The notes: a model not told the origin generated them from the sequence alone. Counted from the first letter of the stretch, positions 39,971-49,765 are shown. The stretch: 64,000 nt of DNA from Methylorubrum populi (GCF_002355515.1 NZ_AP014809.1:3248501-3312500), one strand, 5' to 3'. Numbers and translations: made by a program.

Positions 39971-40283
39971 GCGGGGCGCCTCGCTTTCCGTTCGAGCCGG
40001 CCGCGGGCCGACCCGACCTCCGAGGAGAGACCGGCGGGCGCATGGCGGCGGCTGTTTCGTTTCGAGGCACAGGGTCGCCCAAGAGCGTAAAGCCCCGCTT
40101 AACGACGCTCGAATTTCAGCCCGCTGCCCTCTCGAAAGGCGTTGCGCCCGATGCGGAGGCCGTTCGGCACCCGAGATTGCGGGGCGCGGTTGATCGGAAG
40201 GGCCTTGCGCTCGATATCTGGCCTCGGCCGCGCCGGCGCTCAGCATGCCGGACCGCGCTAACGCGTCGAGGAACCAGCACATC
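39971..40283. other. divergent intergenic region, nothing recognised
   Basis: This 313-base region separates the leftward response regulator from the rightward peptidase. I see no plausible gene, RNA, palindrome or clear promoter boxes, although both promoters must lie here. Confidence 0.4.
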
Positions 40284-42161
40284 ATGTCGAGCCGAGCCGT
40301 CTTCGCTGCCCTGACTCCGGACTTGTTGAGGGGGGCTGAGGAACTTGCGGCCGTGCGAGGCGCGCTGCAGGCGGCCGATCTCGGCGTACTGCCGGAATGG
40401 GACCTGACCGACCTTTACTCCGGCATGGACGACCCCGCCTTCCGTGCGGATCTCGAACGGGCCGAGTCGGACAGCCGGGTCTTCGGCGAGCGCTACGCGG
40501 GACGGATTGCCGAGATCGCCGCCGGACCGGACGCTTCTGCCGCGCTCGGCGCGGCGGTGCAGGCCTACGAGCGGATCGAGGACCTGATGGGGCGGCTGAT
40601 GTCCTATGCCGGGCTCGTCTATTCCGGCGACACCACCGACGAGAGCCGCGCCAAGTTCTACGGCGACACCCGCGAGCGCCTGACCACGGCGTCGGGCGAC
40701 CTGCTGTTCTTCGGCCTTGAACTAAATCGCGTCGAGGACGGCGTGCTCGACGCGGCGATGGCCGACGGCCCGCTCGCCCATTACCGTCCCTGGATCGAGG
40801 ATCTGCGCCGCGAGAAACCGTACCAGCTCGACGACCGCACGGAGAAGCTGTTCCTCGACAAGTCGGTCACGTCGAGCGCCGCCTGGGACCGGCTCTTCAA
40901 TGAGACCATCGCCGCTCTGCGCTTCCCCGTGCAGGGCGAGCGCCTGACCCTGGAGCCGACCCTCAACAAGCTTCAGGATCCGGACGGCGCGGTGCGCAAG
41001 GAGGCGGCGCTCGCCATCGGCGACACGCTGCGGTCGAACCTGCGCATCTTCACGCTGATCACCAACACCCTAGCCAAGGACAAGGAGATCTCCGACCGTT
41101 GGCGCGGCTTCAAGGACGTGGCCGACGCCCGCCACCTCTCGAACCGTGTGGAGCCGGAGGTGGTCGCCGCGATGGTCGAGGCTGTGCGCGCGGCCTATCC
41201 CCGCCTCTCGCACCGCTACTACCGGCTCAAGGCCAAGTGGTTCGGCGTTGATTCGTTGCCCTACTGGGACCGCAACGCGCCGCTGCCGAAAGTCGAGCAG
41301 CGCACGATTCCCTGGGCGCAGGCCCGCGACACGGTGCTGGAGGCCTACAATGCCTTTTCGCCGGACATGGCCGGCATTGCCAAAAAGTTCTTCGACGGCG
41401 GCTGGATCGATGCGCCGACCCGGCCTGGCAAGGCGCCCGGCGCTTTCGCGCACCCGACCGTGCCCTCGGCTCACCCCTACGTGCTGGTGAACTATCAGGG
41501 CAAGCCGCGGGACGTGATGACGCTGGCGCACGAACTCGGCCACGGCGTGCATCAGGTGCTCGCCGCACCCAACGGCGCGCTGATGGCGCCGACGCCCCTC
41601 ACGCTCGCCGAGACCGCCAGCGTGTTCGGCGAGATGCTGACCTTCCGCCGGTTGCTGAGCCAGACCACCGACCCGACCCAGCGCCGGGCGATGCTGGCGG
41701 CCAAGGTCGAGGACATGATCAACACGGTCGTGCGCCAGATCGCGTTCTACTCGTTCGAGCGGAAGGTCCATCTCGCCCGCGCGAAGGGCGAGCTGACGGC
41801 GGAGCAGATCAACGAACTCTGGATGTCGGTGCAGGCGGAGAGCCTCGGCCCGGCCATCACCCTCGACAAGGGCTACGAGCCGTTCTGGGCCTACATCCCG
41901 CACTTCATCCACTCGCCGTTCTACGTCTACGCCTACGCCTTCGGCGACTGCCTCGTGAACTCGCTCTACGGCGTCTACGCCCGCGCCGAGCCCGGCTTCG
42001 TCGAGCGCTACTTCGCCCTGCTCTCCGCCGGCGGCTCGAAGCCCTATGGCGAACTGCTCAAGCCGTTCGGGCTCGATGCCAGCGATCCGGGCTTCTGGCA
42101 GATCGGTCTCGGGATGATCGAGGGGATGATCGCCGAGCTGGAGGCGATGGAGGCTGCCTGA
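40284..42161 (+). CDS. pepF: oligoendopeptidase F (M3 family zinc peptidase)
   Basis: A cytoplasmic zinc peptidase of 625 residues that degrades oligopeptides. The zinc motif is HELGH at residues 416-420 in TLAHELGHGVHQ. The third-ligand region is ETASVFGEMLTF. The M3 N-terminal helical domain fills residues 1-400. The ATG at 40284 is chosen over 40245 because homology-like sequence begins after it. The toxin-antitoxin operator begins 24 bases after the stop. Confidence 0.93.
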   Translation: MSSRAVFAALTPDLLRGAEELAAVRGALQAADLGVLPEWDLTDLYSGMDDPAFRADLERAESDSRVFGERYAGRIAEIAAGPDASAALGAAVQAYERIEDLMGRLMSYAGLVYSGDTTDESRAKFYGDTRERLTTASGDLLFFGLELNRVEDGVLDAAMADGPLAHYRPWIEDLRREKPYQLDDRTEKLFLDKSVTSSAAWDRLFNETIAALRFPVQGERLTLEPTLNKLQDPDGAVRKEAALAIGDTLRSNLRIFTLITNTLAKDKEISDRWRGFKDVADARHLSNRVEPEVVAAMVEAVRAAYPRLSHRYYRLKAKWFGVDSLPYWDRNAPLPKVEQRTIPWAQARDTVLEAYNAFSPDMAGIAKKFFDGGWIDAPTRPGKAPGAFAHPTVPSAHPYVLVNYQGKPRDVMTLAHELGHGVHQVLAAPNGALMAPTPLTLAETASVFGEMLTFRRLLSQTTDPTQRRAMLAAKVEDMINTVVRQIAFYSFERKVHLARAKGELTAEQINELWMSVQAESLGPAITLDKGYEPFWAYIPHFIHSPFYVYAYAFGDCLVNSLYGVYARAEPGFVERYFALLSAGGSKPYGELLKPFGLDASDPGFWQIGLGMIEGMIAELEAMEAA

Positions 42162-42184
42162 TCCACATCGTATTAGGCAGAGTG

Positions 42185-42223
42185 CCCCGTACGTGTTATA
42201 CATACAGTATAACACGTACGGGG
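42185..42223. promoter_or_regulatory. long operator palindrome of the toxin-antitoxin pair
   Basis: CCCCGTACGTGTTATAC (42185-42201) and its exact inverse (42207-42223) flank a five-base centre, ending six bases before the antitoxin start. AbrB/MazE-type antitoxins bind such sites to repress their own operon. The AT-rich core could also contain the -10 box. Confidence 0.8.
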
Positions 42224-42228
42224 TGCCC

Positions 42229-42453
42229 ATGAAGCTCGAAGTCAAGCGCGTCGGCAATTCGACCGGCCTCATCCTGCCAAAGGAACTCGTCGGCCGGCTC
42301 AAGCTTGAGCAAGGCGATTGGCTCTATGTGACCGAGAACGCAGACGGCACAGTGCGCCTATCGCCCTACGATCCGACCTTTGAGAAGGGGATGAAAATCG
42401 CCGAGCGGGCTATGAAAACCTACCGGAATGCTCTGGCCGAATTGGCGAAGTGA
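42229..42453 (+). CDS. AbrB/MazE-family antitoxin
   Basis: A 74-residue protein with the swapped-hairpin AbrB fold signature MKLEVKRVGNSTGLILPKEL followed by LEQGDWLYV. The C-terminal part (residues about 45-74) is expected to bind and block the toxin. The ATG at 42229 is chosen. An in-frame start at 42193 would lie inside the operator. The stop overlaps the toxin's GTG start. Confidence 0.88.
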   Translation: MKLEVKRVGNSTGLILPKELVGRLKLEQGDWLYVTENADGTVRLSPYDPTFEKGMKIAERAMKTYRNALAELAK

Positions 42454-42836
42454 GCGAGGTCGTCTGGCTGAAGAGCGATCTCATCCAGGCCATTCACGCT
42501 CATCAGCTCAAGCTTTTCGGCGGACCACCCGGTATTCGCGATGAAGGGGCACTAGAATCGGCATTGGGGCGCCCGATCAACCGGGCCGGCTACGGTGAGC
42601 CTGATCTCGCAGAGCTGGCGGCCGCCTACGCTTTCGGAATTGCCAAGAACCATCCCTTCATCGACGGTAACAAGCGCGCCGCCCTGCTGGCGCTCGTCAC
42701 CTTCCTCGGTCTGAACGATGTCGACTTCGTCGTCGATGAAGCGGAAGCAGTGGTGATGATTCGCGGCCTCGCCGCGGGTGAGATCGACGAATCCGGTCTG
42801 ACCCGCTGGATCCGCGACAACTGGCCGAAGACGTAG
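42450..42836 (+). CDS. Doc/Fic-family toxin (death-on-curing type)
   Basis: A 128-residue Fic-fold protein with the motif HPFIDGNKRAA beginning at His68, which matches HPFxxGNKR of Doc toxins. Doc phosphorylates EF-Tu and stops translation. The same activity is inferred here. The GTG at 42450 overlaps the antitoxin stop (GTGA), the usual arrangement for tightly coupled pairs. A chromosomal rather than plasmid copy is implied by the neighbours. Confidence 0.9.
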   Translation: MSEVVWLKSDLIQAIHAHQLKLFGGPPGIRDEGALESALGRPINRAGYGEPDLAELAAAYAFGIAKNHPFIDGNKRAALLALVTFLGLNDVDFVVDEAEAVVMIRGLAAGEIDESGLTRWIRDNWPKT

Positions 42837-42928
42837 CGTGGCCCGCGGCGCGCCGTCCCAGCGCACTGGGCGTGGGGCACCGGCCTGCCTATCTCGGCAC
42901 GAGTCCCGATAGGAATCGATCCGCGTCC

Positions 42929-44299
42929 ATGGCCGAGACCGACCGCGAAGCCAACCGCTTCACCGCCCGCGCGAGCCGTTACGCCAGCGTCGGCGCCAAT
43001 GTCGGGGGCGTGGCCGCGCGAATGGCGGCGGCGCGCCTGTTCGGCGGCAAGGATGGCGCCAGCCTGAACAACGCCGCGGCTCTCGCGCAGGCGCTGGGCG
43101 GCCTCAAGGGCCCGATCATGAAGGTGGCGCAGCTCCTCGCCACCGTGCCCGACCTGCTGCCGCCGGAATACGCGGCGGAACTTCAGAAGCTCCAGGCCGA
43201 CGCGCCGCCGATGGGCGCGGCCTTCGTCAAGCGCCGGATGATGGCCGAACTCGGCGTCGACTGGCAGACGCGCTTCGGCAGCTTCGACCTCAGGCCCGCC
43301 GCCGCCGCCTCGCTGGGGCAGGTCCACCGCGCCGAATCGCTCGACGGCGCGCCGCTCGCCTGCAAGCTCCAGTATCCCGATATGCAATCCGCCGTTGAGG
43401 CCGACCTCAAGCAGCTTCAGGTCGTCTTCGCCCTGCACCGGCGGATGAATTCCTGGCTCGACACCTCGGAGATCGCCAAGGAGATCGGCGCCCGGGTGCG
43501 CGAGGAGCTGGATTACGGCCGTGAGGCGAAGCATGCCGCGCTCTACGGCAGCGTGCTCAAGGACATCGACTCGGTGCGGGTGCCGACGGTGCATCCCGAC
43601 CTCTCGACGAAGCGGCTGCTCACCCTCGGCTGGCTCGACGGCGAGCGAATTCTGAACTTCGCCGACGCACCGATCGAGATTCGCAACCGCATCGCCCAGG
43701 CGATGTTCAGGGCGTGGTGGCACCCGTTCAGCCGCGCCGCCGTCATTCACGGCGATCCGCATCTGGGCAATTACACCGTCTTTTCCGAGGGCGGGGAGGC
43801 GCAGGGAATTAATTTGCTCGATTACGGCTGCGTGCGGATCTTCCATCCCCGCTTCGTCGGTGGCGTGGTCGATCTCTATCGTGGGCTCTTGGAGGACGAC
43901 CGCGACCGCGTCGTCCACGCCTACGAAGTCTGGGGCTTCAAGAAGCTCGACAAGGAGACCGTCGACATCCTCAACATCTGGGCCCGCTTCATCTATGGCC
44001 CGCTACTGGAAGACCGCACGCGCACCGTCGCCGACGGCATTGAGCCGGGGGCCTACGGACGGCGCGAAGCCTTCTCCGTGCATCAGGCGCTGAAGGAGCG
44101 GGGACCGGTCACGGTCCCACAGGAATTCGTCTTCATGGACCGGGCGGCGGTGGGCCTCGGTGCGGTGTTTCTGCACTTGCGCTCTAAACTGAACTACCAT
44201 CGCCTGTTCGAGGCCGAAATCGAGCGGTTCTCCCTGGAGACGCTGTCCGAGCGACAGGGAACGGCGCTCGCGGACGCTGGCTTGCCCGCCCCGGCCTGA
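42929..44299 (+). CDS. AarF/UbiB/ABC1-family atypical kinase
   Basis: A 456-residue protein kinase-like ATPase. The family motif LKGPIMKVAQLLAT is present near residue 65. The alanine-rich loop AAAASLGQVHRA follows, then HGDPHLGNY and LLDYGCVR, corresponding to the catalytic and metal-binding loops. Homologues support ubiquinone synthesis. No other ubi gene is near, so the pathway link is inferred. The ATG at 42929 is chosen. Confidence 0.88.
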   Translation: MAETDREANRFTARASRYASVGANVGGVAARMAAARLFGGKDGASLNNAAALAQALGGLKGPIMKVAQLLATVPDLLPPEYAAELQKLQADAPPMGAAFVKRRMMAELGVDWQTRFGSFDLRPAAAASLGQVHRAESLDGAPLACKLQYPDMQSAVEADLKQLQVVFALHRRMNSWLDTSEIAKEIGARVREELDYGREAKHAALYGSVLKDIDSVRVPTVHPDLSTKRLLTLGWLDGERILNFADAPIEIRNRIAQAMFRAWWHPFSRAAVIHGDPHLGNYTVFSEGGEAQGINLLDYGCVRIFHPRFVGGVVDLYRGLLEDDRDRVVHAYEVWGFKKLDKETVDILNIWARFIYGPLLEDRTRTVADGIEPGAYGRREAFSVHQALKERGPVTVPQEFVFMDRAAVGLGAVFLHLRSKLNYHRLFEAEIERFSLETLSERQGTALADAGLPAPA

Positions 44300-44412
44300 A
44301 AAAAGCCGGCTCATGACACGCCCACCTGACCGTCAAGCTGATTGCGAGTGAGTTAGCCTTGCGCTAAATCCGCGCGTGACAAGCAAAACGAAATCAGGGA
44401 ACGGGCGCGCAA

Positions 44413-44706
44413 ATGGCGGACACGAAGACCCTCACCGGCCTGAACTACAGCCCGGCGATGGACGAGAAGACCCACGAGCAGACCTACCGGGGCTTCGTCC
44501 GCTTCGTCGAGATCGGCACCGTCACGGTTCTGTGCTGGGTCGCGGCCCTCGCCATCGGCGGCGTGCACGAGGCGTGGGTGACCGCGATTATCGGCGTGCT
44601 GGTGTCCTGGGCGGCCGCGGCGGTCGGTGCCTTCGTCCCAGCCATCGGCTGGAAGGCCCAGGCCTTCGTCCTCGCCGCCCTTCTCGCGATCCTCTTCCTG
44701 AGCTGA
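44413..44706 (+). CDS. aa3-type cytochrome c oxidase subunit IV-like protein
   Basis: A 97-residue protein with an N-terminal soluble part containing MDEKTHEQTYRGFVRF and two hydrophobic helices. The YxxFxxF-like opening matches the short bacterial aa3 subunit IV family. In many alphaproteobacteria this gene sits upstream of the transhydrogenase genes, as here. Whether it truly joins an oxidase is unproven. Confidence 0.78.
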   Translation: MADTKTLTGLNYSPAMDEKTHEQTYRGFVRFVEIGTVTVLCWVAALAIGGVHEAWVTAIIGVLVSWAAAAVGAFVPAIGWKAQAFVLAALLAILFLS

Positions 44707-44817
44707 GGATCGAGTCTTCCGGGCCGGCCCATCGGGTCGGCCCTTTCCAGATCTGAACTTCCAAGAAGGCTCGGATACCGGCACGCCGAAAGGCGGCTGT
44801 AAGAACGGGAGCAACTG

Positions 44818-45957
44818 ATGCGTATTGCCGTCTTGACGGAGACGGACCCGATAGAACCACGGGTCGCGGCCGTCCCAGAAACGGTCAAGAAGTTCATTGG
44901 TCTGGGCAGTGATGTCGTCGTGCAATCGGGAGCGGGCGCCAAAGCCGGCGTCCCCGATTCCGAGTATGAGGCCGCCGGCGCCAAGATCGCCGGCAGCGCC
45001 GAGGAAGCGCTCTCCGGCGCCGACCTCATCCTCAAGGTCCGCCGCCCGAACGCGGACGAATTGGCCAAGATCCAGAAGGGCGCCACGGTCGTCGCGATCA
45101 TGGACCCCTACGGTCACGAGGACGCGCTGAAGGCCGCGGCCGAGGCCGGCGTCAACACCTTCGCCATGGAGCTGATGCCCCGCATCACCCGCGCGCAGGT
45201 GATGGACGTGCTCTCGTCCCAGGCCAACCTCGCCGGCTACCGCGCCGTGGTCGACGGTGCCGCCGAGTACGGCCGCTCCCTGCCGATGATGATGACCGCC
45301 GCCGGCACCGTGCCCGCCGCGCGCATCTTCATCATGGGCGTCGGCGTCGCCGGCCTCCAAGCCATCGCCACCGCCCGCCGCATGGGGGCCGTGGTGACCG
45401 CCACCGACGTGCGCCCCGCCACCAAGGAACAGGTCGAATCGCTCGGCGCCAAGTTCGTCGCCGTCGAGGACGACGAGTTCAAGCAGGCCGAGACCTCCGG
45501 CGGCTACGCCAAGGAGATGTCGGCCGAGTACCAGAAGAAGCAGGCCGAGCTGGTCAAGGGCCACATCGCCAAGCAGGACATCGTCATCACGACGGCCCTG
45601 ATCCCGGGCCGCCCCGCGCCGAAGCTCGTCTCCGAGGAGATGGTCGCCTCGATGAAGCCGGGTTCGGTGCTCGTGGACCTCGCGGTCGAGCGCGGCGGCA
45701 ACGTCGCCGGCGCCAAGGCTGGCGAGATCGTCACGGTCGGCAACGGCGTGAAGATCGTCGGTCACGTCAACGTGCCGGGCCGCCTCGCGGCGACCGCTTC
45801 GAGCCTCTACGCCCGCAACCTCTACGCCTTCGTCGAGACGATGATCGACAAGGAAGCGAAGGCGCTGGCGGTGAAGTGGGACGACGAGCTCGTCAAGGCC
45901 ACCAACCTCACCCGCGACGGTCAGGTGGTCCACCCCAACTTTCAGCCCAAAGCCTGA
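44818..45957 (+). CDS. pntAA: proton-translocating NAD(P) transhydrogenase subunit alpha, part 1
   Basis: Soluble NAD(H)-binding domain I of the transhydrogenase that makes NADPH from NADH using the proton gradient. It has 379 residues, with RRPNADELAKIQKGA, RAQVMDVLSSQANLAGY and the nucleotide-binding loop IMGVGVAGLQAIATA. The alpha chain is split into two genes, as usual in alphaproteobacteria. It is followed 21 bases later by pntAB. Confidence 0.96.
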   Translation: MRIAVLTETDPIEPRVAAVPETVKKFIGLGSDVVVQSGAGAKAGVPDSEYEAAGAKIAGSAEEALSGADLILKVRRPNADELAKIQKGATVVAIMDPYGHEDALKAAAEAGVNTFAMELMPRITRAQVMDVLSSQANLAGYRAVVDGAAEYGRSLPMMMTAAGTVPAARIFIMGVGVAGLQAIATARRMGAVVTATDVRPATKEQVESLGAKFVAVEDDEFKQAETSGGYAKEMSAEYQKKQAELVKGHIAKQDIVITTALIPGRPAPKLVSEEMVASMKPGSVLVDLAVERGGNVAGAKAGEIVTVGNGVKIVGHVNVPGRLAATASSLYARNLYAFVETMIDKEAKALAVKWDDELVKATNLTRDGQVVHPNFQPKA

Positions 45958-45978
45958 TCGGTCGCGGAGGATCTCACC

Positions 45979-46431
45979 ATGGCAACCCCCCTTCCGCCCG
46001 TCTCGCCTGCTGATCAGGCCAACGCCGCCGCGGCCGCCGCTCGCGCCGCGGCCGATATCGCCCAGCAGAACGCCGCACACGCCCAGTCGATCGCCGACGC
46101 GCTCGGCCATGGCGTCGCTGCCGCCACCCACGGCGCGGTCGATCCGACCGTGTTCCGCCTCGCGATCTTCGTGCTCGCGATCTTCGTCGGCTACTACGTC
46201 GTCTGGTCGGTGACGCCCGCGCTGCACACGCCGCTGATGTCCGTCACCAACGCGATCTCCTCCGTCATCATCGTCGGCGCGCTGCTCGCCGTCGGTGTCC
46301 CGCTGATCGAGAAGGGCACCGGCTGGGCTCGCTTCTTCGGCTTCATCGGTATCGTTCTCGCCTCCGTGAACATCTTCGGCGGCTTCCTCGTCACACAGCG
46401 CATGCTCGGCATGTACAAGAAGAAGGCCTGA
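45979..46431 (+). CDS. pntAB: NAD(P) transhydrogenase subunit alpha, part 2
   Basis: Membrane part of the split alpha chain, with 150 residues. After an Ala/Gln-rich N-terminus of about 45 residues come three to four membrane helices ([44 protein letters not shown]). It lies four bases upstream of pntB. Confidence 0.94.
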   Translation: MATPLPPVSPADQANAAAAAARAAADIAQQNAAHAQSIADALGHGVAAATHGAVDPTVFRLAIFVLAIFVGYYVVWSVTPALHTPLMSVTNAISSVIIVGALLAVGVPLIEKGTGWARFFGFIGIVLASVNIFGGFLVTQRMLGMYKKKA

Positions 46432-46435
46432 GGCG

Positions 46436-47836
46436 ATGTCGGAAAACGTCTCTTCCCTTCTCTACATCGTCTCCGGCGTCCTGTTCATCATGGCGCTGCG
46501 GGGGCTCTCGCACCCGACGACCGCTCGTCAGGGCAACCTCTACGGCATGGTGGGCATGGGTCTCGCCATCCTCACCACGCTGGTCGGCCATCCGCCATCC
46601 GGCTTCGGCGCCTGGATCCTCGTTCTCCTCGGCTTGGGCCTCGGCGGCGGCGCGGGTGCGGTGATCGCCAAGCGGGTGCCGATGACGGCGATGCCGCAGC
46701 TCGTCGCCGCCTTCCACTCGCTGGTCGGCCTCGCGGCGGTCGCGGTGGCGGCCGGTGCGCTCTACGCGCCCCAGGCCTTCGGCATCCTCGAGAACGGCCA
46801 CTTCCACAAGCAGTCGCTGTTCGAGATGGGTCTCGGCGTGGCCATCGGCGCGATCACCTTCACCGGTTCGGTCATCGCCTTCGCCAAGCTCGACGGGCGC
46901 ATGTCCGGCAAGCCGATCATGCTGCCGGGCCGGCACATCATCAACCTCGCCATGGCGATCGGTCTGGTGGTGCTGATCGCCATCTTCATCGGCACCGAGT
47001 CGAAGGCGGTGTTCTGGCTGATCGTGATCGTGTCGCTGGTGCTCGGCGGCCTGATCATCATCCCGATCGGCGGCGCCGACATGCCCGTCGTCGTGTCGAT
47101 GCTCAACTCCTACTCGGGCTGGGCGGCGGCCGGCATCGGCTTCACCCTGGGCAACCTCGCGCTCATCATCACCGGCTCGCTGGTCGGCTCGTCGGGCGCG
47201 ATCCTGTCCTACATCATGTGCCACGCGATGAACCGCTCGTTCATCTCGGTGATCCTCGGCGGCTTCGGCGGTGACTCCGCCGCGGCGGCCGGCGGCGGCC
47301 AAGTCGAGACGCGCCCCGTCAAGCAGGGCTCGCCGGACGACGCGGCCTACATCATGAAGAACGCCGAGAAGGTCATCATCGTGCCGGGCTACGGCATGGC
47401 GGTCGCCCAGGCGCAGCACTCGCTGCGCGAGATGGCCGACATGCTGAAGAAGGAAGGCGTCGACGTGAAGTACGCCATCCACCCGGTGGCGGGCCGCATG
47501 CCGGGGCACATGAACGTGCTCCTCGCGGAAGCCAACGTGCCCTACGACGAGGTGTTCGAGCTTGAGGACATCAACGGCGAGTTCCCGCAGGCCGACGTGG
47601 CCTTCGTGATCGGCGCCAACGACGTCACCAACCCGGCCGCCAAGACCGACAAGGCCTCGCCGATCTACGGCATGCCGATCCTCGACGTGGAGAAGGCCAA
47701 GACGGTCCTCTTCATCAAGCGCGGCATGGGCTCGGGCTATGCCGGCGTCGAGAACGAGGTGTTCTTCCGCGACAACACCATGATGCTGTTTGGCGACGCC
47801 AAGAAGGTCGTCGACAGCATCCTCAAGAACCTCTGA
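46436..47836 (+). CDS. pntB: NAD(P) transhydrogenase subunit beta
   Basis: A 466-residue subunit with about eight to nine membrane helices that form the proton path (residues 1-270) and a C-terminal NADP(H)-binding domain. GYGMAVAQAQ and VIGANDVTNPAA are the nucleotide-binding and NADP-specific loops. Third gene of the pntAA-pntAB-pntB operon. Confidence 0.96.
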   Translation: MSENVSSLLYIVSGVLFIMALRGLSHPTTARQGNLYGMVGMGLAILTTLVGHPPSGFGAWILVLLGLGLGGGAGAVIAKRVPMTAMPQLVAAFHSLVGLAAVAVAAGALYAPQAFGILENGHFHKQSLFEMGLGVAIGAITFTGSVIAFAKLDGRMSGKPIMLPGRHIINLAMAIGLVVLIAIFIGTESKAVFWLIVIVSLVLGGLIIIPIGGADMPVVVSMLNSYSGWAAAGIGFTLGNLALIITGSLVGSSGAILSYIMCHAMNRSFISVILGGFGGDSAAAAGGGQVETRPVKQGSPDDAAYIMKNAEKVIIVPGYGMAVAQAQHSLREMADMLKKEGVDVKYAIHPVAGRMPGHMNVLLAEANVPYDEVFELEDINGEFPQADVAFVIGANDVTNPAAKTDKASPIYGMPILDVEKAKTVLFIKRGMGSGYAGVENEVFFRDNTMMLFGDAKKVVDSILKNL

Positions 47837-47929
47837 TCGACTCATCGGCGGTCGGCACGGCGGGGCGGGCGAGCGATCGTCCGCCCCGCTGTCGTTTACG
47901 GGGCGCAGTTTTTGCCGGCGGAAGCGGCT

Positions 47930-49765
47930 ATGGTCGCCCCCGTGTCCGCCGCCATGTCCCTCGCTTCCCCCCTCGACCCGTCCCGCCCGTTCCTCGACGT
48001 GGCCGCCTCGGTCCTCGGGCGGCCCTGGCGTGAGCGCTGCGGCGAACCCGGTCTGCAGGCCCTCGCGACGACCATGACCCAGGCCTACGGCCTGCCAGAC
48101 CTGCTGGCCCGGGTGCTCGTCGGCCGCGGCGTTCGGCCGGCGGAGGCCGAAGCCTACCTGTCTCCGCGCCTGCGCGACCTGATGCCCGACCCCGCCGTCC
48201 TCGTGGACATGGAGGCGGCGGTCGATCGGCTCGCCCATGCCGTGCGGACTCGCGAAGCGGTGGCGATCTTCGGCGATTACGACGTCGACGGCGCGTCGAG
48301 CGCGGCCCTGCTCGCCGAGTACCTGCGGGCGCTCGGCGTGCCGGTGCGAATCCACATCCCCGACCGCATCACGGAAGGCTACGGCCCGAATGTCGGCGCC
48401 GTCACGGCCTTGCGCGAGGAGGGAGCCGGTCTGCTCGTCTGCGTCGATTGCGGCACCGCCGGCCACGAGCCGCTCGCCGCCGCCGCGGCACTCGGCCTCG
48501 ACGTGATCGTGCTCGACCATCACGGCGCGCCGGAGACATTGCCGACGACCCGCGCTCTGGTGAATCCGAACCGGCTCGACGACCTGTCCGGCCTCGGACA
48601 TCTCTGCGCCGCGGGCGTCGTCTTCATGACCCTGGTCGGGCTCGCCCGCCGGTTGCGGGGGGCGGGTACTTTCGGGGCCTCGGCCGAGCCGCGGCTCACC
48701 GACTTCCTCGATCTCGTGGCGCTCGCCACCGTCGCGGACGTGGTACCGCTCACCGGACTCAACCGTGCCTTCGTCGTCCAGGGGCTCGCGGTGATGCGCG
48801 GGCGCGGACGGCCGGGGCTGGCGGCCTTGCTCGACGCGGCCGGACTGAGCGAGCCGCCGGAGGCATGGCATCTCGGCTTCCTCGTCGGGCCGCGCATCAA
48901 CGCGGGCGGACGCATCGGCGAGGCCGGCCTCGGCGCGCGCCTGCTCACCACAGCCGATCCGCTGGAGGCGCGCCGAATCGCCGATGAACTCGACCGGCTC
49001 AACCGCGAGCGGCAGGCGATCGAGGCGCAAGCCGTCGCCGAGGCCGAGGCGGAGATGGATGCACGCCTCGCCCGCGATCCAGACCGTCCGGTGCTCATCG
49101 CCGCCTCGCGCGAATGGCATCCCGGAATCGTCGGCCTCGTCGCCGCACGGCTCAAGGAGCGGTTCGGGCGGCCGGCCTTCGCCTTCGCGGTCAAGCCGGA
49201 TGGCAGTGCCGTCGGCTCCGGCCGTTCCGTCATCGGAGCGGATCTGGGAAGCGCCGTGCGCAATGCGGTCGAGGCTGGCCTCGCGGTCAAAGGGGGCGGG
49301 CACGCCATGGCCGCGGGGGTGACGCTGCCGCCCGGCGCCCTCAAAACGTTCGGTGAAAGCCTGTCGCGCGACCTCACCGAGGCGGTCGGCCGGGCGCGGG
49401 CTGCCGAGGCCCTGCTGATCGACGGGACGGTGAGCGCCGGCGGCACGACCGCTGAACTGGTTCGCCTGATTCAGCGGGCGGGTCCTTTCGGCCAGGGGGC
49501 GCCCGAGCCGGTGATGGCACTCCCTCGCCACCGCCTCGTCGATGCGGGGGTCGTTGGCAACGGGCACGTCCGCGCACGCCTCGTCAGCGGCGATGGGCAG
49601 GCCGTCGGCGCCATCGCCTTCCGCGCGGCCCAGGGTCCACTGGGCGCTGCCCTGCTCGGCGGCATCGGCCGCACTTTCCATATCGCCGGAACGCTCTCGT
49701 GCGACCGTTGGCGCGGTGCGGAGCGCGCGCAGGTTCGAATCTGCGACCTAGCCGCCTGTGGATAG
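47930..49765 (+). CDS. recJ: single-strand-specific exonuclease RecJ
   Basis: A 5'-to-3' single-strand DNA exonuclease used in recombination and mismatch repair. DHH-family motifs are present in order: FGDYDVDGASSAAL, VDCGTAG, DHHGAPE and NPNRLDD. They are followed by the DHHA1 domain with GGGHAMAAG. The ATG at 47930 has a purine-rich leader, and the ATG at 47954 is an equally plausible start. Confidence 0.94.
   Translation: MVAPVSAAMSLASPLDPSRPFLDVAASVLGRPWRERCGEPGLQALATTMTQAYGLPDLLARVLVGRGVRPAEAEAYLSPRLRDLMPDPAVLVDMEAAVDRLAHAVRTREAVAIFGDYDVDGASSAALLAEYLRALGVPVRIHIPDRITEGYGPNVGAVTALREEGAGLLVCVDCGTAGHEPLAAAAALGLDVIVLDHHGAPETLPTTRALVNPNRLDDLSGLGHLCAAGVVFMTLVGLARRLRGAGTFGASAEPRLTDFLDLVALATVADVVPLTGLNRAFVVQGLAVMRGRGRPGLAALLDAAGLSEPPEAWHLGFLVGPRINAGGRIGEAGLGARLLTTADPLEARRIADELDRLNRERQAIEAQAVAEAEAEMDARLARDPDRPVLIAASREWHPGIVGLVAARLKERFGRPAFAFAVKPDGSAVGSGRSVIGADLGSAVRNAVEAGLAVKGGGHAMAAGVTLPPGALKTFGESLSRDLTEAVGRARAAEALLIDGTVSAGGTTAELVRLIQRAGPFGQGAPEPVMALPRHRLVDAGVVGNGHVRARLVSGDGQAVGAIAFRAAQGPLGAALLGGIGRTFHIAGTLSCDRWRGAERAQVRICDLAACG

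Noticed and set aside
39971..40283. Possible sigma-54 promoter between the response regulator and pepF.
   Set aside because: No TGGC-N7-TGC-like pair with correct spacing was found on either strand.
46391..49681. A very long open frame on the minus strand opposite pntB and recJ.
   Set aside because: It is rich in Arg, His, Gly and Asp, shows no family motif, and lies opposite two well-recognised genes. In GC-rich DNA such antisense frames stay open by codon bias.
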